A program made the translations under genes and the position numbers. A stretch of 6,625 bases of DNA from an uncultured Moraxella sp. GTDB taxonomy: Bacteria > Pseudomonadota > Gammaproteobacteria > Pseudomonadales > Moraxellaceae. Positions 1 through 5,652 of this stretch are shown here, piece after piece (position 1 is the stretch's first letter; each line of letters begins with the position of its first letter). The stretch is taken from the NCBI GenBank assembly GCA_927911235.1, contig CAKMOY010000107.1, positions 1 to 6,625 of the forward strand, written 5' to 3'. The notes below the pieces were generated by a model. That model did no database searches and was not told where the DNA came from. It saw nothing but the letters and a program-made list of their open reading frames with translations.

Positions 1-74
1 TGGTCTTTTTTACCGTTTTTCTTGGTGTTTGTAGACCTACAAACAGGACATACTTTTTGTTTTTCATAAAAATC
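1..74 (-). pseudogene. N-terminal part of an insertion-sequence transposase, cut by window edge
   Basis: On the minus strand, positions 74 to 1 encode a frame containing CPVCRSTNTKKNGKK followed by Asp. This is the C-x2-C half of the zinc-ribbon/helix-turn-helix head typical of transposases such as those of the IS1 and IS1595 groups and relatives; the exact family cannot be decided from 24 residues. The frame has no ATG, GTG or TTG between its upstream stop (TAG at 75-77) and the first cysteine. The only well-placed start is ATG at 67-65, preceded by AGGA at 76-73, and it lies in the neighbouring frame. Adding one A to the A5 run after this ATG would give M-K-K-Q-K-V-C-P-V-C. Either the gene has a one-base loss, it uses frameshifting or slippage, or the sequence has a homopolymer error. 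The rest of the gene lies left of the window. I am fairly sure it is transposase-derived and unsure whether it is active. Confidence 0.6.
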
Positions 75-110
75 CTACTCAAAGCTATATGGTATCAGGC
101 TTTGAGTGGG
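74..110 (-). promoter_or_regulatory. Hairpin overlapping the transposase ribosome binding site
   Basis: CCTACTCAAAGC (74-85) and GCTTTGAGTGGG (99-110) are inverted copies with 11 of 12 positions matching and a 13-base loop. Read on the minus strand, the second arm ends in GTAGG, which contributes most of the AGGA ribosome binding site (76-73) placed five bases before the ATG at 67. A transcript entering from outside the element would fold and hide this site, while one starting within the loop would not contain the first arm. This is the known arrangement by which several insertion sequences (IS10 and IS50 are classic cases) avoid activation by read-through. The structure is seen; the role is inferred. 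Confidence 0.5.
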
Positions 111-160
111 GTGTCAGCATGAATTTTGTCTATTAGACCAAGAAATTGCTATTTTATAGT

Positions 161-204
161 CCCTTTTTTTATCAACACGCATAAAAAATAGGGTGATAAA
201 AAAT
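161..204. repeat. AT-rich inverted repeat with two alternative pairings
   Basis: CCCTTTTTTTAT (161-172) can pair with ATAAAAAATAGGG (181-193) with one bulged base. The overlapping TTTTTTTATCA (164-174) can pair instead with TGATAAAAAAT (194-204) at 10 of 11 positions. The two hairpins exclude each other. No gene on either side clearly uses them. They may be a degenerate transcription terminator or part of an old mobile-element end. Confidence 0.45.
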
Positions 205-274
205 AACAATAACCGACCTAACAAGGCTTTAACAACATCGTTAAGTCTTGATAAGATATTATAAAAAAACAGAA

Positions 275-295
275 ATTTTTGCTATACGCAAAAAT
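275..295 (-). terminator. Perfect 8-bp hairpin, possible weak intrinsic terminator
   Basis: ATTTTTGC (275-282) and GCAAAAAT (288-295) are perfect inverted copies around a five-base loop. On the minus strand the hairpin is followed, after TTCTG, by a run of seven T (complement of the A run near 263-270), giving a terminator-like layout. The stem has only two G:C pairs and no obvious upstream minus-strand gene ends here, so a real terminator function is uncertain. Confidence 0.3.
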
Positions 296-407
296 ACTTA
301 TATTTTAATAGAGTGGAAGTTTGTTTGGCTTTGTTCTTAAAGATAAGTCAATTTTAGACTCAACGTGCAATTTTTTAAGCAGTTGGATAAAATTAAAATG
401 TATATTT

Positions 408-442
408 GTAGGGTGAGTTAACGATAGCGTAACCCACCCTAC
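408..442. repeat. Short palindromic repeat, REP/MITE-like
   Basis: The 35-base unit begins GTAGGGTGAGTTAACG and ends CGTAACCCACCCTAC. The arms pair along nearly their whole length, with one A/C difference and one bulge, around a central ATAG. Units with GTAGGGTGGGTTACG arms are a familiar type of dispersed palindromic element in bacterial intergenic DNA. Only one copy is present here, so its being repeated genome-wide is expected rather than shown. Confidence 0.6.
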
Positions 443-552
443 GAGCTGTTATATTTAAAATTGTCTTTTTACTTATCAAATTACGTAACACACATAACTT
501 AGAACTTGTATTCACAGCATTACGCAATGACAGTTGTCACGCAAAGACGATA

Positions 553-615
553 ATGGCAAGGCGAAGTGCAGAAATATTAGCCATTGCCGAAGAATTTTTA
601 GAGGAAATCAAATAA
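553..615 (+). pseudogene. Probable C-terminal remnant of a plus-strand gene
   Basis: From the ATG at 553 the frame reads MARRSAEILAIAEEFLEEIK and stops at TAA (613-615). The same frame is open upstream to beyond 440 without a better start, and the ATG has no good ribosome binding site. The peptide is a strongly amphipathic, Glu-rich helix of the sort found at the end of ParA/MinD-type ATPases, but 20 residues do not identify a family. It abuts a second fragment whose first codon would overlap this stop (see 612-737), as in an operon pair with an ATGA junction. I infer a decayed gene; ParA origin is only a suggestion. Confidence 0.3.
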
Positions 616-737
616 GTTTAGACAATTTAAAAACATCTTCATTGGATAATTTGGTTGATGACTTTATTGGTGGAGCAAACACCCATTCTTTAGAAAAAAA
701 ATCAAAAGCCAAGAACCAAATTTACCAAAAACAACGA
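612..737 (+). pseudogene. Probable N-terminal remnant of a small gene, start codon lost
   Basis: The frame from 615 reads SLDNLKTSSLDNLVDDF, then IGGANTHSLEKKSKAKN, and then runs into the end of glmS on the opposite strand. The triplet before it is ATA (612-614). A single A-to-G change at 614 would create both TGA for the preceding frame and ATG for this one, giving an ATGA overlap typical of coupled genes. The acidic Leu/Asp-rich head followed by a Lys-rich linker resembles the flexible N-terminus of small partner or DNA-binding proteins in plasmid-type gene pairs, with the expected folded domain missing. No ribosome binding site remains. A longer reading from TTG 534 to 797 exists, but it crosses the antisense of glmS and is unlikely to be a real protein. 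Confidence 0.35.
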
Positions 738-2567
738 TTATTCAACCGTCACCGATTTTGCCAAGTTTCTTGGTTTATCCACGTCTGTGCCTTTTGACAA
801 GGCGACATGATAAGCCAACAACTGTACAGGAATGGTATGCACAATCGGCGACAATACACCAACATGGCGTGGCGTGCGAATGACATGGACTTTATCGCTC
901 GCTTCCACATTATTATCCAAATCGCTAAACACAAATAACTCACCACCCCGAGCCGACACTTCTTGCATATTGGCTTTTACTTTATCCAGCAGATTGTCAT
1001 TCGGAGCGATGACGACCACAGGCATATTGTCATCAACCAATGCCAACGGTCCATGTTTTAACTCGCCTGCTGGGTAGCTTTCGGCATGGATATAGGTGAT
1101 TTCTTTGAGTTTTAACGCCCCTTCTAGGGCAATCGGATAATGAATGCCACGTCCCAAGAACAACGCACTTGGTTTTTCAGCAAATTTGCTCGCCCAAGTG
1201 GTGATTTGTGGTTCAAGGTTTAACGCATATTGAATGTCGTTTGGCAAACTGCGTAACGCACTACTGTACTCGCTATCATCGCTGATAAAACCACGCACTT
1301 TGCCAAGCGTAACCGCCAAGCCAAACAAGGCGACAAGCTGCGTGGTAAAGGCTTTGGTACTTGCCACGCCAATCTCCGCCCCTGCTCGTGTGTAAAATAC
1401 CAATTCGCTCGCTCGTGGTAAGGCGGATTCCATCACGTTACAAATCGCCAAACTGTGTGTATGTCCTTGACTTTGGGCATATTTTAACGCTTCCATCGTG
1501 TCAAGCGTTTCGCCTGATTGGGAAATGGTAATGACAAGTTGTTTTGGATTGGCAATCACATCACGGTAGCGGTATTCGCTGGCGATTTCCACATCGGTGG
1601 CAATTTTGGCAATGGATTCTAGCCAATATTTGGCAGTCAATGCTGAATAATAAGACGTGCCACAGGCAAGAATTTTGATACTGTCAATTTCTTTAAACAC
1701 TTGTTCGGCATTTTTACCAAAGTTTTGTGGAATAAAGCCTGCGTCAAGGAAAATTTCTGCGGTATCGGCAACGGCTTTTGGCTGTTCGTAGATTTCTTTT
1801 TGCATAAAATGGCTATACGCACCCAACTCAAGCGAGGCAAGCGATACTTGCGAGGTGGTAGCGGTGCGAGTGGCGGTTTTGCCTGTTTTGTCAATCAGTT
1901 TTGCCACGCCATCAGCGGTAAGCTGTGCGATGTCGCCATCTTCAAGGTAAATAATTTCACGAGTAAATGCGACCACAGCCGATACGTCTGAGGCGATAAA
2001 CACTTCGCCTTTGCCAAGTCCGATTAACAACGGACAGCCCATACGAGCCACGACCATTTGGCTTGGTTTGTCATTGGCGATGACGGCAATGGCGTACGCT
2101 CCGTGAAAGTTAGCACAGGCTTGTTGTACGGCTGTGAATAAATCTTGGGTCTTTTTGTAGTTGTCGTGTACCGCATGGGCGATGACTTCGGTGTCGGTCT
2201 GAGATTCAAAAACATAACCCAAGCCCTGCAAGCGAGTACGTTCGGCTTCAAAGTTTTCAATAATACCGTTATGCACGACTGAGATTAAGTCGCCTGAGAT
2301 ATGGGGGTGGGCGTTAGGTTCGGTTACGCCACCATGTGTCGCCCAGCGTGTGTGTCCGATGCCTGTGTGTCCGTAAATGCCTTTGTCTTTGGCGGCTTGT
2401 TCCATGAGGGCGACACGACCAACTCGGCGGACACGTTTGAGTCCGTTGTCGGTTTGGACGGCGATGCCTGATGAATCATAGCCACGATATTCTAGGCGTT
2501 TTAAGCCGTCTGTTAAAAATTCTACTACGTTGGCATTCGTGCGAATGCTACCTACGATACCGCACAT
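738..2567 (-). CDS. glmS: Glutamine--fructose-6-phosphate aminotransferase (isomerizing)
   Basis: GlmS converts fructose 6-phosphate and glutamine to glucosamine 6-phosphate and glutamate in the cytoplasm, the first committed step toward UDP-GlcNAc for peptidoglycan and lipooligosaccharide. The protein has 609 residues, the length of the E. coli enzyme. It starts MCGIVGSI, so Cys2 becomes the N-terminal nucleophile after Met removal. The glutaminase domain (about 2-230) shows [17 protein letters not shown] and [10 protein letters not shown]. Two sugar-isomerase (SIS) domains follow, with ACGTSYYSA and SQSGETLDT in the first and [18 protein letters not shown] and [17 protein letters not shown] in the second. 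The C-terminus [13 protein letters not shown] carries the catalytic Lys604. The ATG at 2567 is preceded by AAGGA at seven bases. The gene lies 124 bases after the exported micro-protein gene and ends against decayed plus-strand DNA, with no clear terminator seen behind it. Confidence 0.98.
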   Translation of the reverse strand: MCGIVGSIRTNANVVEFLTDGLKRLEYRGYDSSGIAVQTDNGLKRVRRVGRVALMEQAAKDKGIYGHTGIGHTRWATHGGVTEPNAHPHISGDLISVVHNGIIENFEAERTRLQGLGYVFESQTDTEVIAHAVHDNYKKTQDLFTAVQQACANFHGAYAIAVIANDKPSQMVVARMGCPLLIGLGKGEVFIASDVSAVVAFTREIIYLEDGDIAQLTADGVAKLIDKTGKTATRTATTSQVSLASLELGAYSHFMQKEIYEQPKAVADTAEIFLDAGFIPQNFGKNAEQVFKEIDSIKILACGTSYYSALTAKYWLESIAKIATDVEIASEYRYRDVIANPKQLVITISQSGETLDTMEALKYAQSQGHTHSLAICNVMESALPRASELVFYTRAGAEIGVASTKAFTTQLVALFGLAVTLGKVRGFISDDSEYSSALRSLPNDIQYALNLEPQITTWASKFAEKPSALFLGRGIHYPIALEGALKLKEITYIHAESYPAGELKHGPLALVDDNMPVVVIAPNDNLLDKVKANMQEVSARGGELFVFSDLDNNVEASDKVHVIRTPRHVGVLSPIVHTIPVQLLAYHVALSKGTDVDKPRNLAKSVTVE

Positions 2568-2599
2568 AAGTTGTTCCTTAGTATCAAGTTTTGGTTAAT

Positions 2600-2640
2600 G
2601 ATATTTTAGTTTTTTTTAAATTATTAAAAATTAAAATATC
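2600..2640. promoter_or_regulatory. Inverted repeat in the glmS leader/promoter region
   Basis: GATATTTTA (2600-2608) and TAAAATATC (2632-2640) are perfect 9-base inverted copies separated by 23 bases of almost pure A/T. They lie 33-73 bases upstream of the glmS ATG. The segment could be an operator, a promoter with a TAAAAT-type -10 box, or an mRNA hairpin in the glmS leader. No -35/-10 pair stands out clearly enough to place a transcription start. Confidence 0.35.
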
Positions 2641-2644
2641 GGTT

Positions 2645-2680
2645 GAAAAAAGAATAGTCCCAATTCGTTAGATTATTCTT
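2645..2680 (-). terminator. Probable intrinsic terminator after the exported micro-protein gene
   Basis: On the minus strand AAGAATA (from 2680) pairs with TATTCTT (ending at 2650), extended past one mismatch by two to three more pairs. The second arm runs directly into a T tract (to 2645). The stem is AT-rich, so termination may be partial. It lies 12 bases beyond the stop of the micro-protein gene and before glmS. It would therefore lower read-through from glmU into glmS and implies that glmS may have its own promoter in 2568-2650. Confidence 0.45.
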
Positions 2681-2691
2681 GGTTTAAAAGG

Positions 2692-2841
2692 TTAAAAAAG
2701 CACCCTTTTATAAGAACACATTGTAGGGTCGTTGTGTAAAGCCCCTTCGGTATTAGGGTCTACAGCCATAGCCGATTGACTGACTGCCAATCCACCAAAC
2801 GCACCGATAGCCAATAGGCTTGATAAAACGAATTTTTTCAT
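2692..2841 (-). CDS. Small exported protein with signal peptide, 49 aa, unknown function
   Basis: The predicted protein begins MKKFVLSSLLAIGAFGGLAV: two lysines, a long Ala/Gly/Leu core and then SQSAMA before VDPN, a good type I signal peptide with cleavage after Ala26. The mature peptide would be only 23 residues (VDPNTEGALHN, then DPTMCSYKRVLF), with one cysteine, going to the periplasm or outside. The start at 2841 is chosen because AGGAA lies seven bases before it; a longer reading would overlap the end of glmU and hide the signal peptide. It starts 50 bases after glmU and is probably cotranscribed with it. I do not recognise a family. It could be a genuine micro-protein or the front of a larger secreted protein cut short; no continuation was found in the other frames. 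Confidence 0.6.
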   Translation of the reverse strand: MKKFVLSSLLAIGAFGGLAVSQSAMAVDPNTEGALHNDPTMCSYKRVLF

Positions 2842-2891
2842 AGGATTTTTCCTGTTGTTAAAAAATGCTTGTATTTGATTTTTATGATAAC

Positions 2892-4253
2892 CTATTTTTT
2901 CTCTTTCACAGGTCTCACCCACCCATCAATCACCGTTTGACGACCACGAGCGACCACCAATTTATCCTCTGCCACATCTTTGGTAATCGTGCTACCCGCC
3001 CCCACCGTAACCTTATCGCCAAGCGTTACAGGAGCGACCAACACTACATTTGACCCCACACTCACATCATTGCCAATCGTGGTTTTAAACTTATTTACGC
3101 CATCATAATTTGCCGTAATCGTACCTGCCCCGATGTTGGTGCGTTCGCCCACCGTGCTGTCGCCCAAATACGCCAAATGGTTCGCCTTTGCCCCATCTGC
3201 CATTTGCGTGTTTTTTAGCTCCACAAAGTTGCCGATATGCACATCTTTTGCAGTAACGGCATTGGGTCTTAGGCGTGAAAACGGCCCAATTTGGTTTTGC
3301 TCGCCCACTACCGCATTATCAAACAGGCTGTACGGCTGAACTACCGTACCACTGGCAATGTGGCTGTTTTTAATCACGCAACCTGCACCAATTTTGACAT
3401 TATCGCCAAAGGTACAATCGCCTTCAATAATCACATTAATGTCAATTTCCACATCCCTGCCCACCGTCAAAGTCCCACGCAAATCAAAACGGCTTGGGTC
3501 AATGATATGCACGCCTTGTTTCATCAGGTTTTCGGCTTGATGAGCTTGCCAAGTGCGTTCAAGGCTTGCCAGTTGAATACGGTCGTTCACGCCTTCAATT
3601 TCAAATTGATACGTTGGCGAAACGGTGGCAATTTCAATGCCGTCATCAACCGCCATTTTGACAATATCGGTGAGATAATATTCGCCTTGAGCGTTGTTAT
3701 TATTCAGATTTTTTAAATAATTATGCAAAATAGCATTGTCCACACAGTACACGCCACTGTTAATTTCGCTGATTTGTTTTTGCGTCTCGGTTGCGTCTTT
3801 TTCTTCCACAATGGCAATGACTTTGCCGTCTTTACGGACAATCCGCCCAAGCCCAAACGGATTGGCAATGTTTATCGTCAGCATCGCAAAACGGCTGTCG
3901 GTATTGCTTAGTTTTTCTAAAGTATCCACGCCAATGAGTGGTACATCGCCCGATAAAATCAAACTTTTGCCGTCTGTTGGCAACACAGGCAACGCCATTT
4001 GTACCGCATGACCTGTGCCAAGTTGTTCGGCTTGTTCTACCCAGTCAATGCTCTCATTTGCAAATGCGTCTTTGACTTGTCGCCCTTCAAAACCATAAAT
4101 GATGATGTTTTTTTGACTGCCAAGTTTTTTGGCGGTGGTCAAAACGTGCTGTAATAATGGCTTGCCTGCTAGTGGTTGCAAGACTTTTGGGCGAGTGGAT
4201 TTCATGCGAGTGCCTTTGCCTGCTGCCATGATGATAGTCGTTAAATTGCTCAT
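2892..4253 (-). CDS. glmU: Bifunctional N-acetylglucosamine-1-phosphate uridyltransferase / glucosamine-1-phosphate acetyltransferase
   Basis: GlmU acetylates glucosamine 1-phosphate with acetyl-CoA and then couples the product to UTP, yielding UDP-GlcNAc for the cell wall and outer-membrane glycolipid. The 453-residue length fits the family (456 in E. coli). The N-terminal uridyltransferase domain (about 1-228) has the nucleotide loop [10 protein letters not shown] (10-19) with Lys23, QLGTGHAVQ (77-85) and the metal-binding GDVPL (102-106), then NSGVYCVDN and [10 protein letters not shown]. The rest is a left-handed beta-helix of hexapeptide repeats, with RLRPNA and the catalytic His359 in [10 protein letters not shown], followed by [13 protein letters not shown]. 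The ATG at 4253 has AAGGA six bases before it. It sits 17 bases after the small membrane-protein gene, so it is probably cotranscribed with it, and precedes the micro-protein gene and glmS, the usual glmU-glmS order. Confidence 0.98.
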   Translation of the reverse strand: MSNLTTIIMAAGKGTRMKSTRPKVLQPLAGKPLLQHVLTTAKKLGSQKNIIIYGFEGRQVKDAFANESIDWVEQAEQLGTGHAVQMALPVLPTDGKSLILSGDVPLIGVDTLEKLSNTDSRFAMLTINIANPFGLGRIVRKDGKVIAIVEEKDATETQKQISEINSGVYCVDNAILHNYLKNLNNNNAQGEYYLTDIVKMAVDDGIEIATVSPTYQFEIEGVNDRIQLASLERTWQAHQAENLMKQGVHIIDPSRFDLRGTLTVGRDVEIDINVIIEGDCTFGDNVKIGAGCVIKNSHIASGTVVQPYSLFDNAVVGEQNQIGPFSRLRPNAVTAKDVHIGNFVELKNTQMADGAKANHLAYLGDSTVGERTNIGAGTITANYDGVNKFKTTIGNDVSVGSNVVLVAPVTLGDKVTVGAGSTITKDVAEDKLVVARGRQTVIDGWVRPVKEKK

Positions 4254-4270
4254 AATTTTTCCTTTATAAA

Positions 4271-4639
4271 CTATTTAGTTTTTCTTTGCAATACCGTACA
4301 GATTAATTCTAAAATGATAAAAATGGGCGTTAATACAATCAAGTATAACAGCATTGCCCCAAGTGTGGGAATGTCTGACGTATCGTTAAAACTTGCTGAA
4401 ATTAAAATCGCAATTGTGATAAGTGAAAAACCTGTTAATGCGTATTTTCTAAAGGGATAAGTTGAGTTAAAATTTTGATAAGTATAACAAAACAACCCAG
4501 TCATTATCACAAAAAACAATCCCAACGTCATATAAAATTGACTTTTTAACCAACCTGTATAAAAATCACGATAAGCAGGCATAATTAAGCAAAAAATACT
4601 TAATAAACAGCAAGTTAGAATAATTTTACAATTTGGCAT
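4271..4639 (-). CDS. Small four-helix membrane protein, 122 aa, unknown function
   Basis: The protein starts [13 protein letters not shown] and shows four hydrophobic segments at about residues 5-20, 36-54, 66-82 and 90-113, ending in a basic tail (QRKTK). It is therefore a predicted inner-membrane protein. Cysteines cluster in the first helix (4, 12, 13, 18). There are no catalytic motifs and I recognise no family. The ATG at 4639 is preferred because AAAAGG lies eight bases upstream. The same frame is open back to a TTG at 4753 inside the end of pgpA (160 aa), but that start has no ribosome binding site and adds a Phe/Lys-rich stretch encoded by nearly pure A/T. The gene is visibly more AT-rich than pgpA and glmU, with many TTA and ATT codons, suggesting a fast-evolving or acquired gene. 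It ends 17 bases before glmU. Confidence 0.75.
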   Translation of the reverse strand: MPNCKIILTCCLLSIFCLIMPAYRDFYTGWLKSQFYMTLGLFFVIMTGLFCYTYQNFNSTYPFRKYALTGFSLITIAILISASFNDTSDIPTLGAMLLYLIVLTPIFIILELICTVLQRKTK

Positions 4640-4647
4640 TTTGATTG

Positions 4648-4653
4648 CCTTTT
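4648..4653 (-). promoter_or_regulatory. Ribosome binding site that sets the start of the membrane-protein gene
   Basis: AAAAGG on the minus strand, eight bases before ATG 4639. The alternative TTG at 4753 lacks any such site, so this favours the 122-residue product. Confidence 0.55.
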
Positions 4654-4673
4654 GTGAATCAAAAAATGATTTA

Positions 4674-4682
4674 ATTTTAGCA
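4674..4682 (-). promoter_or_regulatory. Candidate extended -10 promoter for the membrane-protein gene and glmU
   Basis: The minus strand reads TGCTAAAAT, an extended -10 element (TGn plus TAAAAT, five of six to consensus). It would start RNA near 4667, about 28 bases before ATG 4639. No good -35 box is seen at 16-18 bases, which is tolerable for extended -10 promoters. The surrounding 103-base gap after pgpA is the largest break upstream of glmU, a natural place for a promoter. The region is AT-rich, so chance matches are common. Confidence 0.3.
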
Positions 4683-4742
4683 CAAAAAAATTTACCAAAA
4701 TCGTAAGCAGTTGTTAATAATTTTAAAACAAAAACAAAATTT

Positions 4743-5360
4743 TTAACCAACAAAATTGCCTATCACATGAACTTTAAAAACCGTTTCTAGTAAAATCATC
4801 ATGATAGAACCTGCCATCACCCCTGCCAATACATCATCAATCAAAATCCCAAAACCGCCTGACACATTTTTATCCACCCATTTAATTGGAAAGGGCTTAA
4901 CAATATCAAAAAAACGAAATAATACAAATGGAATAATAAACAAAAAAAGTAGGCTAGGGTGAATGTATTGCCAACCCATTTTATCAGGACTTCCAGATTT
5001 CAAAAATTCATTCATAATCCAAGCTGTCGGCAACAGCGAAGTCCACATCCCCACCCATTCGTCCCACACGATATGTGGGTCATCATGTACGCCCATCAAA
5101 TCGGACGTTTTGCCACAAATATAACTACCGACCAAACAGCCGACAATGGTAATCGCCAAAAATCCCCAAAACCCAAGCATAAGCATTGGCATAGCAACGA
5201 TTAAACCGCCTACCGTTCCCCAAGTGCCTGCTGCTCGTTTTGGTAAGCCAGAGCCTAGCCCTACGCCAAGCCAATAGATACATTTTTCCCACACTTTAGC
5301 CGTCGGTGGGCAAGGTGGGCAGGGGTTAGATTTTCGTATGTCGGGTTTATGATTCGTCAT
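4743..5360 (-). CDS. pgpA: Phosphatidylglycerophosphatase A
   Basis: PgpA removes the phosphate from phosphatidylglycerol phosphate in the inner membrane, giving phosphatidylglycerol. Family motifs are present in order: GLGSGLPKRAAGTWGT (34-49), GVHDDPHIVWDEWVGMW (90-106), FRFFDIVKPFPIKW (148-161) and GGFGILIDDVLAG (168-180), with hydrophobic membrane segments between. At 205 residues it is longer than the E. coli protein (172). Part of the excess is at the N-terminus, where NPCPPCPPTAK (12-22) brings Cys14 and Cys17 in a C-x2-C spacing. The usual Pro of the PGT motif is Ala44. The ATG at 5360 overlaps the preceding gene by 14 bases and has no clear ribosome binding site, which suggests translation coupled to that gene. 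A GTG at codon 23 is possible but has no better site. Confidence 0.95.
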   Translation of the reverse strand: MTNHKPDIRKSNPCPPCPPTAKVWEKCIYWLGVGLGSGLPKRAAGTWGTVGGLIVAMPMLMLGFWGFLAITIVGCLVGSYICGKTSDLMGVHDDPHIVWDEWVGMWTSLLPTAWIMNEFLKSGSPDKMGWQYIHPSLLFLFIIPFVLFRFFDIVKPFPIKWVDKNVSGGFGILIDDVLAGVMAGSIMMILLETVFKVHVIGNFVG

Positions 5361-5652
5361 TTGGGTGTACCAGATTATAAAGTCGTTCGTCTAATTTAAC
5401 GCCAAAATCGTCAATATCTTGAATGTCGTTTAATTTTAACAACGGTTGTTTTGGCAAATCATACCAAGTTGATTTAAATTTTGGCTCTGTTGTATCGTCT
5501 TCTACCATATTTTTTTGATAGCGATATTTTTGCGTTAAAAAATTGACGCTATCAGTTGATTTGGTATATGGACCATGATTGCTTGATGAATCATACCCAA
5601 TCAGATTAAAAGAATTTTTTTCATAAATTTTCCTAAAAATGTTGCCAACCAT
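5347..5652 (-). CDS. Hypothetical soluble protein between thiL and pgpA; start uncertain
   Basis: This frame encodes up to 101 residues, polar and rich in Asp, Lys and Asn, with no signal peptide or membrane segment; the last third (LKLNDIQDIDDFGVKLDE) is acidic. I recognise no family. The only in-frame ATG before the main body is at 5652, inside thiL (20-base overlap), and its nearest purine-rich site (AAGGTG) is too far away. The ATG at 5624 is much better placed, six bases after AGGA, but in the sequence as given it reads MKKILLI then stop. Its A7 run is one A short of joining the main frame, which would read MKKNSFNLIGYDSSS. The protein may thus be made by slippage at the A tract, be a recent frameshift, or reflect a sequence error. 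Its 14-base overlap with pgpA argues that it is translated. Confidence 0.6.
   Translation of the reverse strand: MVGNIFRKIYEKNSFNLIGYDSSSNHGPYTKSTDSVNFLTQKYRYQKNMVEDDTTEPKFKSTWYDLPKQPLLKLNDIQDIDDFGVKLDERLYNLVHPNDES
5631..5634 (-). promoter_or_regulatory. Ribosome binding site in front of the out-of-frame ATG at 5624
   Basis: AGGA on the minus strand overlaps the thiL stop codon (TAG, 5635-5633) and lies six bases before ATG 5624. It marks the likely original start of the interval gene, with only eight bases between thiL and this start. Confidence 0.5.

Larger units (their letters stand above)
1..140 (-). mobile_element. Probable end of an insertion sequence (right-hand end in this window)
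   Basis: The transposase start at 1-74 implies that the insertion sequence has one end a short distance to the right. The likely boundary is somewhere in 110-140, where the base character changes to plain AT-rich intergenic DNA and a short palindrome (GTCTATTAGAC, 128-138) occurs. The opposite end and any target-site duplication lie outside the window, so the terminal inverted repeat cannot be defined and the boundary at 140 is an estimate. Confidence 0.4.
141..507. other. AT-rich intergenic stretch without a supported gene
   Basis: No frame on either strand has a credible start, ribosome binding site and protein-like composition here. The stretch holds three inverted-repeat structures listed separately (161-204, 275-295, 408-442) and a small one, TTAAC / GTTAA, near 221-243. 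Base composition is far more AT-rich than the coding DNA to the right. It separates the insertion-sequence end from the decayed plus-strand fragments. Confidence 0.6.

Noticed and set aside
128..138. GTCTATTAGAC palindrome as an insertion-sequence terminal repeat
   Set aside because: Only one end of the element is in the window, so a terminal inverted repeat cannot be shown.
693..737. Terminator for glmS using the A8 run (T tract on the minus strand)
   Set aside because: The T-rich run is present but no stem precedes it on the minus strand.
534..797. 87-residue plus-strand frame from a TTG
   Set aside because: Its first third is out of frame with the better peptide at 553-615, its last 20 residues are antisense to glmS, and no ribosome binding site precedes the TTG. 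Only the middle part is kept, as a gene remnant.
2568..2691. glmS ribozyme or GlmZ-type small-RNA target in the glmS leader
   Set aside because: The glmS ribozyme is a Gram-positive feature and the 124-base AT-rich gap has no room or G/C content for its core; no GlmZ-like pairing site could be supported.
2842..2922. N-terminal extension of the micro-protein back into glmU (76 residues)
   Set aside because: It would bury a textbook signal peptide behind 27 charged residues and overlap glmU; the internal ATG has a good ribosome binding site.
3291..3716. 141-residue plus-strand frame inside glmU
   Set aside because: It lies wholly antisense to a confidently identified gene, and its composition is a mirror of glmU codons.
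4640..4753. N-terminal extension of the small membrane protein from TTG 4753 (160 residues)
   Set aside because: The TTG overlaps the end of pgpA without a ribosome binding site; ATG 4639 with AAAAGG eight bases before it explains the gene better.
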